Source of the DNA: AP-15 sp963812675
GTDB lineage: Bacteria > Pseudomonadota > Alphaproteobacteria > ATCC43930 > CGMCC-115725
Direction of reading: 5' to 3'
DNA: 64,000 nt
NCBI GenBank assembly: GCA_963812675.1
Contig: CAWEWR010000023.1
Span: 124,001 to 188,000, forward strand
This document shows positions 50,888 to 59,736 of this stretch, piece by piece. The notes beneath the pieces were generated by a model. It was not told the DNA's origin and did not search any database. It saw only the letters and a program-made list of their open reading frames with translations. The position numbers and the translations under genes were made by a program. The stretch's first letter is position 1. Each line of letters opens with the position of its first letter.

Positions 50888-51115
50888 ATGGAGCAATCCA
50901 GTTGCCGCATCGCTCCGAAACAGCGCGAAACAACTCTTGAACTGCCGCCGCCCGATACGAAGCGGTGGTCATCTCGCCGCAAAGAGGAACTCGCGGATTG
51001 GGAGGTTGCGGTTGATAAACGCGGCATTCCGGGCCTCCGCAGCGCGGCTCTCCACATCTACCGCGATGGACCGAAACCGTCAGGGAATTCTGTTCCGGTC
51101 CGCGAACGCGCGTAG
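50888..51115 (+). CDS. DUF1153 (SciP-like) protein lacking its helix-turn-helix
   Basis: A 75-residue protein. LELPPPDTKRWSSRRK is the conserved opening of DUF1153, the family of the CtrA-regulating protein SciP, and ADWEVAVDKRGIPGLRSAAL plus HIYRD matches the conserved end. The roughly 24 residues normally between them (AEVVAAVRGGLLSLEEACxRY in family memory), which form the helix-turn-helix, are absent while the frame is kept. A strong GGAGGAC site argues that it is translated. It cannot bind DNA in the usual way, so it may be inactive or act as a protein-protein competitor. Confidence 0.7.
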   Translation: MEQSSCRIAPKQRETTLELPPPDTKRWSSRRKEELADWEVAVDKRGIPGLRSAALHIYRDGPKPSGNSVPVRERA

Positions 51116-51288
51116 CGGCCTGCCGATCAAGGAGCAGCCCGCAAGTAATGGAACCGGCAAGAAAGGCGTTCTGCCGAGCTTTGTGGCTGGAAGGTGAGCG
51201 GGAGGCAATCGAGAGTTCGCCGGAGCCTGCGTTCTGAGAGTTGATCCCTCGCAGGAAAGAGGAGGGCTGACAAGCGCCTCTGCCCGGC

Positions 51289-52335
51289 TCAGACAGCAAG
51301 CCGTTTCGGTGGCGCGTCGGCGAATGCCGGCATGACCTCGCACGCGAAGCGGCGCAGGCTCTGGCGGCCTCGCGCGCCGCCACCGGAGCCGCCGCCGTTG
51401 ATCAGCACGTAGCCGACCCCGGCTTCGCGCAGCGTCTCGAGTCGCCGCGCAATCTCGTCCGGTGTTCCGTAGATTGCGCTGACTTCGTTGATGATGCGCG
51501 GATCACCGGTGGCCCGGTCCGGCCCGCCATGAACTGTACCGTCCGGCCGCGTCGCCAATTTCAGCTGGCGCATGCGGTTTTGCAGTCTCCGCTCCATCGC
51601 GGCTTCCTTTTCAGCCCGGCTGTCTGTGACGAAAAACGCCCGGGTGACCCCGACCTGCATCGGATCGAAGCAGTGTCCGGTTGCTTCGATGGCGTCTTTG
51701 TACACCGCAATCGACCGGCCGACATCCGCCGGCGAGGCGTATTGGCCGAGCAGCAGATTGTAACCCTGTTGCGCAACCCGGCGGACCGAGCGCTCCCCGC
51801 CGGCCCCCATCCAGATCGGCGGGTGCGGCTTCTGCGCGGTCGGCGGCTCGACGACGATGTCGTCGAATTGCCAGTATTTTCCGCGGTACGAAAACGGCTC
51901 GTCGGCGGTCCACGCGTTGAGGATCACCTCGAGGGCTTCGTCGAACCGTGCGTCGGCCTCTTCCATCGGCACGCAGAACCCGGCGAATTCGTTGTATCGA
52001 TAGCCCTTGCCGATGCCGAAATCGAGCCGGCCGCCGGAGAGAAGATCGAGGGTTGCCGCCTGCTCCGCCAACAGCACCGGATTGTGCCAAGGCAGCACGA
52101 TGACGGCCGTTCCGAGCCGCAGCTGGCGCGTGCGCGCGCCGAGCCAGGTCAGCAGGTGGAGGGTCGCGGAGACTTGTCCATAGCCGGTAAAGTGATGTTC
52201 GACCACAAAGGTGCTGTGAAAGCCTAGCGCTTCGGCCTCGATGTTATACTCGATGAAATCGCGAAATCCCTCGCTGCTGTCGAACTCGGGGCCGCCGCGC
52301 CGTGCGGCGGCGCTGCCGAAGAGACCGAACTGCAT
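51289..52335 (-). CDS. LLM class flavin-dependent oxidoreductase (luciferase-like monooxygenase)
   Basis: A 348-residue TIM-barrel flavoenzyme. MQFGLFGSAAARRGG opens the protein; TFVVEHHFTGYGQV, LRLGTAVIVLPWHNPVLLAE and LLSGGRLDFGIGKGYRYNEF are bacterial-luciferase-type marks, with the EHHF motif placing the His near FMN. PPTAQKPHPPIWMGAGGERS closes the barrel core. It differs from the other luciferase-like gene at 18.4 kb in having the EHHF rather than TDHV text, so the two are not duplicates. GAAGGAAACTGGAG precedes the ATG; a 90-residue open extension upstream is not coding. Confidence 0.87.
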   Translation of the reverse strand: MQFGLFGSAAARRGGPEFDSSEGFRDFIEYNIEAEALGFHSTFVVEHHFTGYGQVSATLHLLTWLGARTRQLRLGTAVIVLPWHNPVLLAEQAATLDLLSGGRLDFGIGKGYRYNEFAGFCVPMEEADARFDEALEVILNAWTADEPFSYRGKYWQFDDIVVEPPTAQKPHPPIWMGAGGERSVRRVAQQGYNLLLGQYASPADVGRSIAVYKDAIEATGHCFDPMQVGVTRAFFVTDSRAEKEAAMERRLQNRMRQLKLATRPDGTVHGGPDRATGDPRIINEVSAIYGTPDEIARRLETLREAGVGYVLINGGGSGGGARGRQSLRRFACEVMPAFADAPPKRLAV

Positions 52336-52491
52336 TGCTCCAGTTTCCTTCCAACGATCAGTTCGGCGGCGAGAGTATGCCGAGGCGTAACACGCGCCAA
52401 ACGCCGTATCTTGATCACCGGCATATCGCGGCGGCATAAGATACACCGTCAATCGGCCGAAGCCTTCCCTAATCCAACCTTGGGTTATGCG

Positions 52492-53304
52492 GTGATCCGA
52501 CAGCTTGCGCTGCTGCTCGCGTTGATGCTTGCCGGGTGCCCGCCGCCGCCGCCGGAGGTGGCGCCGGTATTGCCGCCGGCGACCGCGCCTCTCGACGCGC
52601 ACATTCCTTCCTTCGCACGTTGGCCTTTCCAGGCGTTTTCGCGCGAGGCAACCGTACAGATAGCGTTACGCGAATGGCGAGCATTCGGGCAGCCCATCGT
52701 GTACCCGAATACCGAATTGCCGGAAGACGAGGAACGCGAAGAAGGACTCTGGCAGCGGGTCGGCGAATATTGGTGGCTCGGCCTCGACCCGCGCTGGCGG
52801 GAACAAGGCTGGACCGGGATACACGACGAAAACGGCGTCATCTTCCCGGCTTCAGAAGACGGTAATTACGCCTGGTCCGCCGCCTTCATTTCGTATGTGA
52901 TGCGGATCGCCGGAGCCGGTACCCGCTTCCCCTATACGCCAACCCATTCCGACTACATCAACGCGGCGCGCCGTCATTCTCTCGGTCTCGAGCCTGGCAC
53001 CGCGCTCTCCGCCGAGAGGGTCGAATTCTACGCACCGCAGCGTGGCGATCTGATCTGCTACTGGCGGGGCCGGCAACCGGTTTCTTATGATGACCTGCCG
53101 ACCGGCCGCTTTCCGGGCCATTGCGATATCGTCGTCGCGATCCAGCCCGGTTACCTCGATGTGATCGGCGGCAACGTCGACAATGCCGTCGCGATGAAGC
53201 ACATCCCGACCACCGCCGACGGTCACCTCGCCGGCCCCGACGGCATCGTCATCGATCCCGACCACCATTACTTCGTCGTGCTGCGGGTAGAATATCTGCG
53301 CTGA
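52492..53304 (+). CDS. DUF2272 domain lipoprotein
   Basis: A product of about 270 residues. Starting from a GTG gives IRQLALLLALMLAGC, a signal peptide with a lipobox (LAGC), followed by a Pro-rich linker (PPPPPEVAPVLPP). The domain begins near residue 45. DUF2272 marks are DGNYAWSAAFISYVMRIAGA, YAPQRGDLICYWR and GHCDIVVAIQPGYLDVIGGN, which put a Cys and His where NlpC/P60-type or CHAP-like hydrolases keep theirs. A cell-wall hydrolase role is plausible but not shown. The ribosome-binding site for the GTG is weak; an earlier in-frame ATG exists 27 codons upstream but lacks the lipobox position. Confidence 0.75.
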   Translation: MIRQLALLLALMLAGCPPPPPEVAPVLPPATAPLDAHIPSFARWPFQAFSREATVQIALREWRAFGQPIVYPNTELPEDEEREEGLWQRVGEYWWLGLDPRWREQGWTGIHDENGVIFPASEDGNYAWSAAFISYVMRIAGAGTRFPYTPTHSDYINAARRHSLGLEPGTALSAERVEFYAPQRGDLICYWRGRQPVSYDDLPTGRFPGHCDIVVAIQPGYLDVIGGNVDNAVAMKHIPTTADGHLAGPDGIVIDPDHHYFVVLRVEYLR

Positions 53305-53320
53305 AACGCCTCGATGATCC

Positions 53321-53881
53321 TCAGGGCAGGCCAGCAGCGGTGATTTCGCGGCCGCGCCCGCCATCGATCATTGCTTCCGCCAGCCAAGGTTCACGCTCGA
53401 GCGCGCGGCGGTAATGCGCCCGGGCGGCTTCGACGATCTCGCCGCCACGGCCGAGGATCTCGTCGCCAAGCTCGAGGAGGCGAAGATTGGGCCAGGCCCG
53501 CGGGCGCAGGCGGGCGACTTCCCGGAGCACTTCGTCGGCCGGCCGATCGGGGCAGCTCTGCGCCATGACCAAGGTTGCCGCCGCCGTCGAGCGGGATACC
53601 CCGGCGTGGCAATGGACGAGAAGATGCACCTCGTTGGCCATGGTGAGGTCGCGGGAAAAGGCAAGCAGCAGTTCAACATCCCAGCGCTCCGGCGCGATCC
53701 AGCCGGGCCGCGCTTCGATCACGTCGTGAAAGCGCAGCCGCAAGCGCCGGTTGATGTCGAACCCGCTCAACAATTCCGGCTCAGGCCAGCCGGGATCGAG
53801 GATCGAGAGAACATGCGTTATTCCTCCTGCGCAATAGCCCTCCAGCTCTTCGATCCCGCAAATCGTCACCTGAAACGGCAT
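53321..53881 (-). CDS. Dual-specificity/tyrosine phosphatase family protein
   Basis: A 186-residue cysteine phosphatase. The P-loop reads HCHAGVSRSTAA with catalytic Cys91 and Arg97 (CX5R), and the upstream FHDVIEARPGWI gives the expected Asp-bearing loop near residue 53. VTHVLSILD-like text near residue 22 is the usual first strand. Substrates are not predictable. The protein ends with an Ala/Arg/Gly-rich tail after about residue 150 (REVARLRPRAWPNLRLLELG). The ORF extension upstream to 54040 lacks a start with a good site. Confidence 0.85.
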   Translation of the reverse strand: MPFQVTICGIEELEGYCAGGITHVLSILDPGWPEPELLSGFDINRRLRLRFHDVIEARPGWIAPERWDVELLLAFSRDLTMANEVHLLVHCHAGVSRSTAAATLVMAQSCPDRPADEVLREVARLRPRAWPNLRLLELGDEILGRGGEIVEAARAHYRRALEREPWLAEAMIDGGRGREITAAGLP

Positions 53882-54132
53882 CAGCTGCTTGTCCGCCACC
53901 ACTCGCACCCTTTGTTTGCCTCCGTTAGGAGCGCAGAATATCGCCTGGTTATGGCAATTCTGTGGACGAAGCTTCGCACCGGGCGAAGCCACGATGCCGG
54001 TGCCCGACGATGTCGTGTCGCAACGCGCGCTCGCGACCATTGTGAAGGACGGTAAATCCGGTCTTGCGGTAGCGTACCGTCGCGCAAGGCGGCCTCGGAG
54101 CCAACTCGTGACGCATTCGAGTTGATCGTGTG

Positions 54133-54840
54133 TCAGCTACCGGGCCAAGCGGCTCCCCAGCGGTCGGCGTGGGCTACTTCGGTGACCGGCCGGCGGGTCA
54201 GCGGCCCGAATTTGTCGATGGGCCAGCCGACCGGCATCAGCGCCCAGGTCGAGACATCCTCAGGAATCCCCAGGAGCGCCTTGACCTCGTCCTCGCAGCG
54301 GATGTGGTTGGTGGTGATGACGGTGCCGAGGCCAAGACCGCGGCAGGCCAGAAGGATGTTCTGTACCGCAGGATAAATGCTCGCGCCGCGGATGCGCTCC
54401 GCATATGCGGCCTCCTCCTCCCATCCCGCAGCGATGTCGGGCGCCAGCGCCTCGCGCGCGGGCAAGACGGGACGGCGCGAACAGGGAAGGAGCAGCACCG
54501 GCGCCTCACCCATATGGTCCCAGAGATGCCTGCCGGCGGCCATCAACCGGGCGTATTGCTGCTCGGTCAGATGTGGCGGACAGCCGCGCGCCGCATAGAC
54601 CGCCTCTGCGATGTCGGAGGCCTTGCGGTAGATGACGCCGAGCTGGCGCCGCAGGTCTGGTTCGCGCACCACGACAAAGGCCCAACTCTGAGCATTGCCG
54701 CCCGAGGGTGCGCGGATCGCGGCATCGAGGATCCTCGTGATCAGCTCTTGGGGGACCGGATCAGGTTTGAGGCGGCGGATCGATCGCGCGGAATAGATCG
54801 CCTCAAACAACCCGATATCCGGCAGTCCGATCTGGGCCAT
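54133..54840 (-). CDS. Nitroreductase family protein
   Basis: A 235-residue FMN-dependent nitroreductase/flavin reductase-type protein. IYSARSIRRLKPDPVPQELI and DAAIRAPSGGNAQSWAFVVV are the FMN-binding opening; YPAVQNILLACRGLGLGTVI and ALMPVGWP complete the fold. The ATG before AQIGLPDIG with GGAGACGG upstream is chosen over a TTG seven codons earlier. The gene is 13 bases downstream of the thioesterase-type gene on the same strand, so they are likely one transcript. Confidence 0.87.
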   Translation of the reverse strand: MAQIGLPDIGLFEAIYSARSIRRLKPDPVPQELITRILDAAIRAPSGGNAQSWAFVVVREPDLRRQLGVIYRKASDIAEAVYAARGCPPHLTEQQYARLMAAGRHLWDHMGEAPVLLLPCSRRPVLPAREALAPDIAAGWEEEAAYAERIRGASIYPAVQNILLACRGLGLGTVITTNHIRCEDEVKALLGIPEDVSTWALMPVGWPIDKFGPLTRRPVTEVAHADRWGAAWPGS

Positions 54841-54853
54841 CGCCGTCTCCAGG

Positions 54854-55699
54854 CTAGCCAACTGGGACCAGCAGCCGGGTGGCAGCGGCGCGCAGGCGCT
54901 CCGGCAACGGGGTGGGCCGCCGGGTGTCGAGATCGAGCTGTACCCCGAATTGTCCGAGCCGGGCGTATTCGGCTCCGGTAGCTGGATCGCACATCCGATG
55001 AACGAAGCGGACCGACGAATTGCCCAGGTGCACGATGCCGGTTTCGACGACGATCGGATCGTCTGATCGCGGCGAGCCGGTTACACGCAGGTCGAGCTCG
55101 AATGTCGAATAGCCGCGGCGCTCGGTTTTCATGTAGGCGGATGTCGCGCCGATCGCAGCGAGCGCCTGGATGGAGCCGGCCGTGAAGCGGTGGACAAACC
55201 CCGAGAGCGCGACCCGCCCGCCCGAATCCAAATCCATCGGCTTGATCCGATCGCGCACCGTCGGAATAAACTGGTCGAGCGTCGTCGGCTCGGGACGGCG
55301 TTCGACCGCCGGCCCCGGCCAGGGCAAGACGCGCGCGCCGATCGCCTCCCGAAGATTTCGCGGCAATGGTGCGGTCGAGTGATCGAGCGTTTCCTCGACC
55401 CAAGCCGTGACTTCGTCATCTGCGGAGTCGACGATTTGGTGACCCAAGCAAACCGAGTTTTCGTCGAGTGCGATAGGAGCGGTCAGAATATGAAAGCTGG
55501 CGCCGGCGCGAAGCTCGCGAACGAACCGGACATCAAAGCGGCGGCTCACCGAGCCGGCGAGATCGAGCAAGCCCAAATTTTCCGCCGTCGTCACGGCCGC
55601 ATGCGCCAGCCGGTCGAAATAATAGGCGATTGTAAAATGTTCGGTGACGTCGCACTCCCAAGGGGACACGACGCTGCGACAGGTCTCGATCCAGGCCAT
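54854..55699 (-). CDS. Acyl-CoA/acyl-ACP thioesterase-like protein (double hotdog)
   Basis: A 281-residue protein. WECDVTEHFTIAYYFDRLAH opens a hotdog domain with a typical D/E-H pair; RRFDVRFVRELRAGASFHIL and LGHQIVDSADDEVTAWVEET complete it. A second hotdog half follows, with FVHRFTAGSIQALAAIGATS and YSTFELDLRVTG, then ETGIVHLGNSSVRFVHRM. It resembles 4-hydroxybenzoyl-CoA-type and acyl-ACP thioesterases, in which both halves come from one chain. Substrate is unknown. It is divergent from the SPOUT methyltransferase gene. Confidence 0.75.
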   Translation of the reverse strand: MAWIETCRSVVSPWECDVTEHFTIAYYFDRLAHAAVTTAENLGLLDLAGSVSRRFDVRFVRELRAGASFHILTAPIALDENSVCLGHQIVDSADDEVTAWVEETLDHSTAPLPRNLREAIGARVLPWPGPAVERRPEPTTLDQFIPTVRDRIKPMDLDSGGRVALSGFVHRFTAGSIQALAAIGATSAYMKTERRGYSTFELDLRVTGSPRSDDPIVVETGIVHLGNSSVRFVHRMCDPATGAEYARLGQFGVQLDLDTRRPTPLPERLRAAATRLLVPVG

Positions 55700-55789
55700 C
55701 GCGCAAGCTCCTAAAACTAGCTTTTGGCCCCCGCTGGCACGGGGATGCGGTTATTCACTACGTCAATTTGTCCATTTCGGGATAGCGAG

Positions 55790-56532
55790 ATGAACGAAGT
55801 TGAGAGCCGGCTGCCGCACGCACGGCAACTGTTGCGGGTTTGCGGGCTTGCCGCGGTGACCGCTTTGTTCGCGCGTGATCCGCGGCGGGTGGAGCGGCTA
55901 TTTTTCGAGGACAGGGTAAAGGGCGAGGTCGGGCCGTTCTGCCGCACGCTCGCCCGCGCTCGCAAGCCCTATCGTCAAGCGGACAAGGCCGAACTCGCGC
56001 GCGTCGCAGGGACCCCTCTACACGGCGGCGTCGTGGCGATCGCCACGCCGCGGCCATTGGCCGATTTCGATCGAAGCGCGGCTCGGATTCGGGCGAAGAA
56101 CGGCAAACCACTCCTTGTCCTCGACGGGATCGGCAACCCCCATAATCTGGGGGCGATAGCCCGCAGCGCCGCTTTCTTTGGGCTCGAGCGGATGGTCCTG
56201 GCCGCCCGCCCCGACCAGGCGCTACCGTCTGATGCCCGTTACCGCGTAGCCGAAGGTGGTTAGAGCACTTGAATTTGCATCGCGCGCCGCTTCCGGCCGC
56301 TCTCTTCGAACTGCGGTCGGCCTATCGCGTAATCGGCACCGCCCTTGGACACGGTCCAGTGCCTGACAGGGCCACGGTCGCACTGGTCTTCGGCAATGAG
56401 GAAAGCGGTCTCGATTCCGCCACGATCCCCGCCTGTGATCAGATTTGGTCGATCCCCGCCAGCGGCCGCGTGCATTCACTCAACGTGGCCGCGGCCGCGG
56501 CGATCCTGCTCTATCTGCTGACCCGCCCCTGA
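55790..56532 (+). pseudogene. TrmH/SpoU family RNA methyltransferase, one frameshift
   Basis: A SPOUT-class 2'-O-methyltransferase for rRNA or tRNA. The N-terminal substrate-binding part (RQLLRVCGLAAVTALFARDP, RRVERLFFED) is followed by LLVLDGIGNPHNLGAIARSA, the knot opening, then the frame meets TAG after ARYRVAEGG. One base missing there would give GGLEHLNLHRAPLP, and from that point the gene continues as ALVFGNEESGLDSATI and IPASGRVHSLNVAAAAAILL, the AdoMet pocket of the family. So the gene is a single methyltransferase split by a one-base deletion at about 56258, or an assembly slip. Both halves are otherwise well kept. Confidence 0.75.
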
Positions 56533-56578
56533 CGCATGCATCTCCGCCGGGCTCATTGACTCGGGGGGCGCGGGGCGG

Positions 56579-58141
56579 TCACGCGCCGCCGGGTTCGGCG
56601 ACCGCCGCCGACCACGGCGACATCACGTCGGATATGCCGTGATTCATACCATCTGCGCCGCGCAGGACCAGGTTCGGGCAGGCAAAACGGGCTGGGAAGA
56701 CCGTGTGCTCCACCAGCATCGCTCCCGGTTGCCGGGACAGCCGCTCGATGATTTCGGCGGGCAGCCCACGGTCGATGCCGAACCGCTCGCTGCCGGTGAC
56801 GTCGATCCGCGGATGGTGGGCGGCGGCTTCGGGATCCATGCCGAAATCGACGATGAAGCTCGCGAGCTGCAGCACCGCCCCCAGAATGCGCCGTCCTCCG
56901 GAGGCACCGACGCCAAACCATGGGCGCTCACCGCGCGCCACCACGACCGGACACATATTGGTCAGCGCGCGTTTGCCCGGCCCAATCGAGTTCGCCCGGC
57001 CGGGGCGCGGGTCGAACCACATCACACCGTTGTTCATTAGAATGCCGGTGCCGGGCAGCACATAACGGCTGCCGAACGACGATAATAGCGTCGTCGTCAA
57101 TGCCGCTATGCCGCCTAGCCTGTCCGCCGCGGTAATGTGCGTGGTCGAGGTCCGCGAACCGGTTTCGACATCCCCCATGGTCTCGAGCCGCTCGGCATAA
57201 GCCTGCCGGAGCGCCTCGACGAGCGCCTCGAAGTAGTCGGCATCGGGTGCGCCGGCAAATTTCCGGCCGTCGAGCGCTCGAAGAATAGTCGCGAGTGTCG
57301 GTCCGGCCGTCATCCCGGGCGTCGTCTGGAACATCACGCCACGATAAGGGATATCGAGCGAAGGCACGACGCGTGCACGACAACCCGCCAGATCCTCGGC
57401 TGAGAGGACGCCGCCGCCGGCGCGTGTGTCGGCGACAATCGACCGCGCGATCTCCCCCTCATAGAAATCCGCCGGTCCGGCCTGCGCGAGCCTTTCGAGA
57501 GTTTCTGCAAGGCGGCCGAGCGGCAGGCTCATGCTGTCGCTGTCGGGTGGGCAGACCGGCGGCAAACCGTCCAGCAGCCAAATTCGGCGGCTCTCTTCAT
57601 ATCGGCGCAGATCGGCCGCGGCGCTCGCAACCTTCACGGTCGTGAACCAGTCGACCGGGAGCCCGGCACGCGCCAGCCCGATCGCCGGTTGGATCAGGTC
57701 GCGCCACGGCAGCCGCCCGAAGTGTTCGACCGCCAGGGCGTAGCCGCGCATCGCACTCGGGATCGCGAAGGAGAGCGGCCCGTGCATATTGCGGTCGCCG
57801 ACGACCTGCGGCCAGGTGAACAGCTCGGTCCTCATCTCCCCGGTCAATGGGAACGCGGCCGGGTTGAGGCCGTGTGGCGCAACCGGGCCGAAATCGACGA
57901 CCTCGGCGCGATCGGCGCCGGCCTGGTGCACGACCATGAACCCGATGCCGCCGAGGCCGCTGTTCCACGGCTCGACCGCCGCGAGAGCAAAAGCGGTAGC
58001 GACGACAGCGTCGACCGCACTACCGCCCGCTTTGAGTACCTCGGCACCGACTCGGGCGGCGGTTTCGCTTTGCGAGGCGACGATACCACCCCGAGAAGAC
58101 ACGGGCAGCTTGCGGACGTTCCAGTTCTGCGTCAGATGCAT
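56579..58141 (-). CDS. Gamma-glutamyltransferase family protein
   Basis: A 520-residue Ntn-hydrolase precursor. RGGIVASQSETAARVGAEVL and GGSAVDAVVATAFALAAVEP are the large-chain opening; the autoprocessing site is in SRTSTTHITAADRLGG (about residue 335), where the Thr that follows the cleavage becomes the nucleophile. Downstream, GTGILMNNGVMWFDPRPGR and VGASGGRRILGAVLQLASFI are small-chain marks. No signal peptide is seen at the start, so it is probably cytosolic and may act on an acyl or peptide substrate rather than glutathione. The start MHLTQNWNV avoids the upstream DUF427 gene. Confidence 0.88.
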   Translation of the reverse strand: MHLTQNWNVRKLPVSSRGGIVASQSETAARVGAEVLKAGGSAVDAVVATAFALAAVEPWNSGLGGIGFMVVHQAGADRAEVVDFGPVAPHGLNPAAFPLTGEMRTELFTWPQVVGDRNMHGPLSFAIPSAMRGYALAVEHFGRLPWRDLIQPAIGLARAGLPVDWFTTVKVASAAADLRRYEESRRIWLLDGLPPVCPPDSDSMSLPLGRLAETLERLAQAGPADFYEGEIARSIVADTRAGGGVLSAEDLAGCRARVVPSLDIPYRGVMFQTTPGMTAGPTLATILRALDGRKFAGAPDADYFEALVEALRQAYAERLETMGDVETGSRTSTTHITAADRLGGIAALTTTLLSSFGSRYVLPGTGILMNNGVMWFDPRPGRANSIGPGKRALTNMCPVVVARGERPWFGVGASGGRRILGAVLQLASFIVDFGMDPEAAAHHPRIDVTGSERFGIDRGLPAEIIERLSRQPGAMLVEHTVFPARFACPNLVLRGADGMNHGISDVMSPWSAAVAEPGGA

Positions 58142-58154
58142 GCCCGCTCGCCGC

Positions 58155-58547
58155 TCAGCTGACGGTGATAGAGTCGACGCGATTGGGATAGAAGGCGTAA
58201 TAGCCAGCGAGCCGCGACACTTCGTCATAGGGCGAGGGATAGGCCCACACAGCGTTTTCCGACCGCTGGACGGAGCCGGCGTCCACTGGAATTTCGATCG
58301 TCCAGTACGAGGCCTCACCTTTGTACGGGCATCGGGTGTGGCGTTCCGTCGGACGCATCAGGTCGAGCCGCACGTCTTTTTCCGGCAAATAGTAGACCGG
58401 GCCATGGCCGGTCTCTTCGACTTGCAGCGCCTCGCTGCTGTCGGCGATCGTCACGCCGCCGAATTTGACCGTGACCCGCTGGCCTGCGGGGAGCAGGTCG
58501 ACGCGGTAATCGGGCCGGCTGGCAAAGCCCGGGGCAGAGTTCGGCAT
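58155..58547 (-). CDS. DUF427 domain protein
   Basis: A 130-residue protein. GHGPVYYLPEKDVRLDLMRP, RHTRCPYKGEASYWTIEI and NAVWAYPSPYDEVSRLAGYY are the DUF427 signature (a small beta-barrel with a conserved CPYKG loop). AAGGAGG precedes the ATG, eight bases away. Function is unknown, although the CPYKG Cys is conserved. The gamma-glutamyltransferase gene starts 13 bases after its stop, so the two are likely cotranscribed. Confidence 0.88.
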   Translation of the reverse strand: MPNSAPGFASRPDYRVDLLPAGQRVTVKFGGVTIADSSEALQVEETGHGPVYYLPEKDVRLDLMRPTERHTRCPYKGEASYWTIEIPVDAGSVQRSENAVWAYPSPYDEVSRLAGYYAFYPNRVDSITVS

Positions 58548-58569
58548 TTCGGCCTCCTTGCGGTCGGAC

Positions 58570-58848
58570 TCAATGCTGACGCGATTTGCGCGGCGGCGGC
58601 GTGCCGTCGCCGCCGAACGAGGCAACGCAACTGGCATGCAGTTCCGGATCGGTTACCGGCCCGCATTCCTGTTGCATGCGCTTGGCGCGGAACGAGGGGT
58701 TGCTCTGCAAGACCTGCTCGTATGTTTGGCTTTGCCGGACGTTGGCTGCTGCACCCGGGTCGGGCGGCGTCTGCTGCGCCGAGACGCGACCACCGAGAGC
58801 GAGGACTAGCGCGGCCGCGAGGGCCCACGAGACTTGCCTTGGCATCAT
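58570..58848 (-). CDS. Small exported protein with an ECGPVTDPELH motif
   Basis: A 92-residue protein with a signal peptide (ALAAALVLALGGRVSA). The mature chain has TYEQVLQSNPSFRAKRMQQE and CGPVTDPELHASCVASF, a two-Cys motif of the kind found in other short alphaproteobacterial secreted proteins. The function is unknown; the Cys pair could form a disulfide. AGGAGGAGTA precedes the ATG. It is upstream of DUF427 on the same strand, 22 bases away, so this may be the first gene of a three-gene unit with the gamma-glutamyltransferase. Confidence 0.72.
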   Translation of the reverse strand: MMPRQVSWALAAALVLALGGRVSAQQTPPDPGAAANVRQSQTYEQVLQSNPSFRAKRMQQECGPVTDPELHASCVASFGGDGTPPPRKSRQH

Positions 58849-58901
58849 TACTCCTCCTGTATCGGTTTCGATCTAGATCATGGCGTGAGATTGAGGTTTG
58901 C

Positions 58902-59648
58902 TCAATCCACCATGGTCAGTCCGCCACTGACGCTCAGCACCTGGCCCGTAATGTAATCCGAGCGGCGGCTCAAAAAGAACAGCACCGCTTGCGCGATCTC
59001 GATCGGCTGCGCGATCCGACGGAACGGGATTGCGCGGGTCAATGCTTCCTTCATACGGTCGGGCTGCCGCTGGAATAGCGGCGTGTCGGTCGGGCCCGGA
59101 CAGACGCAATTGACGTTGATCTGATAACGAGCGAGCTCGCGCGCAAGCGACTTGGTAAAGGCGATCAACCCACCCTTTGCGGCGGCATAGACGGTTTCTC
59201 CCATGCTGCCGACCCGCCCCGCATCGCTCGATATGTTGACGATCTTGCCGGCGCGCGCCGCGACCATCGGCGGCAACACGTCCCGGGTCAGGCGGACTGC
59301 GCCCATCAGATTGACCGCGACGATGCGATCCCACATCTCCGGCGGGTTTTCGAGAAACGGCTGGATCTGGTCCCAACCGGCACCGTTGACCAAGCCGTTG
59401 ACGCGGTCCGTCCGCTGATGAACGGCAGCTGCGAAACCCGCGATCGACGGGAGGTCGGTGAGGTCGACCGGCAGGTATTCGATCGCCAGCCGCTCTGCCC
59501 CGGCTTCCGCCGCAGCCGCCCGTCCGCCTGCCTCATCGACATCTCCGACAAAAACCCTTGCGCCCTCGCGAGCCAGCAGGATGGCAGTAGCCTTGCCGAT
59601 CCCGGAGGCGCCGCCGGTAACGACGACGCTTTGGCCTTGCATCTCCAT
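58902..59648 (-). CDS. Short-chain dehydrogenase/reductase (FabG/BadH-like)
   Basis: A 248-residue SDR. NAD(P)-binding motif VVVTGGASGIGKATAILLAR opens the protein; VNGLVNGAGWDQIQPF, KIVNISSDAG, and the catalytic YAAAKGG (Tyr-x3-Lys) follow. The C-terminus ending ITGQVLSVSGGLTMVD is the classical SDR finish. The Asp in VFVGDVDEAGG after the second strand suggests NAD rather than NADP. BadH-type hydroxyacyl-CoA dehydrogenases look like this, but the substrate is unknown. A second, different SDR is at 61.3 kb. Confidence 0.9.
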   Translation of the reverse strand: MEMQGQSVVVTGGASGIGKATAILLAREGARVFVGDVDEAGGRAAAAEAGAERLAIEYLPVDLTDLPSIAGFAAAVHQRTDRVNGLVNGAGWDQIQPFLENPPEMWDRIVAVNLMGAVRLTRDVLPPMVAARAGKIVNISSDAGRVGSMGETVYAAAKGGLIAFTKSLARELARYQINVNCVCPGPTDTPLFQRQPDRMKEALTRAIPFRRIAQPIEIAQAVLFFLSRRSDYITGQVLSVSGGLTMVD

Positions 59649-59736
59649 GCCGTCCTCGCGCCGCGTCCTCGTCGACCAGACCGGGTTACCAGACCGGTTT
59701 TATCCCGGTTTGCCGCTTCCCTCCACCACGTCGTGA

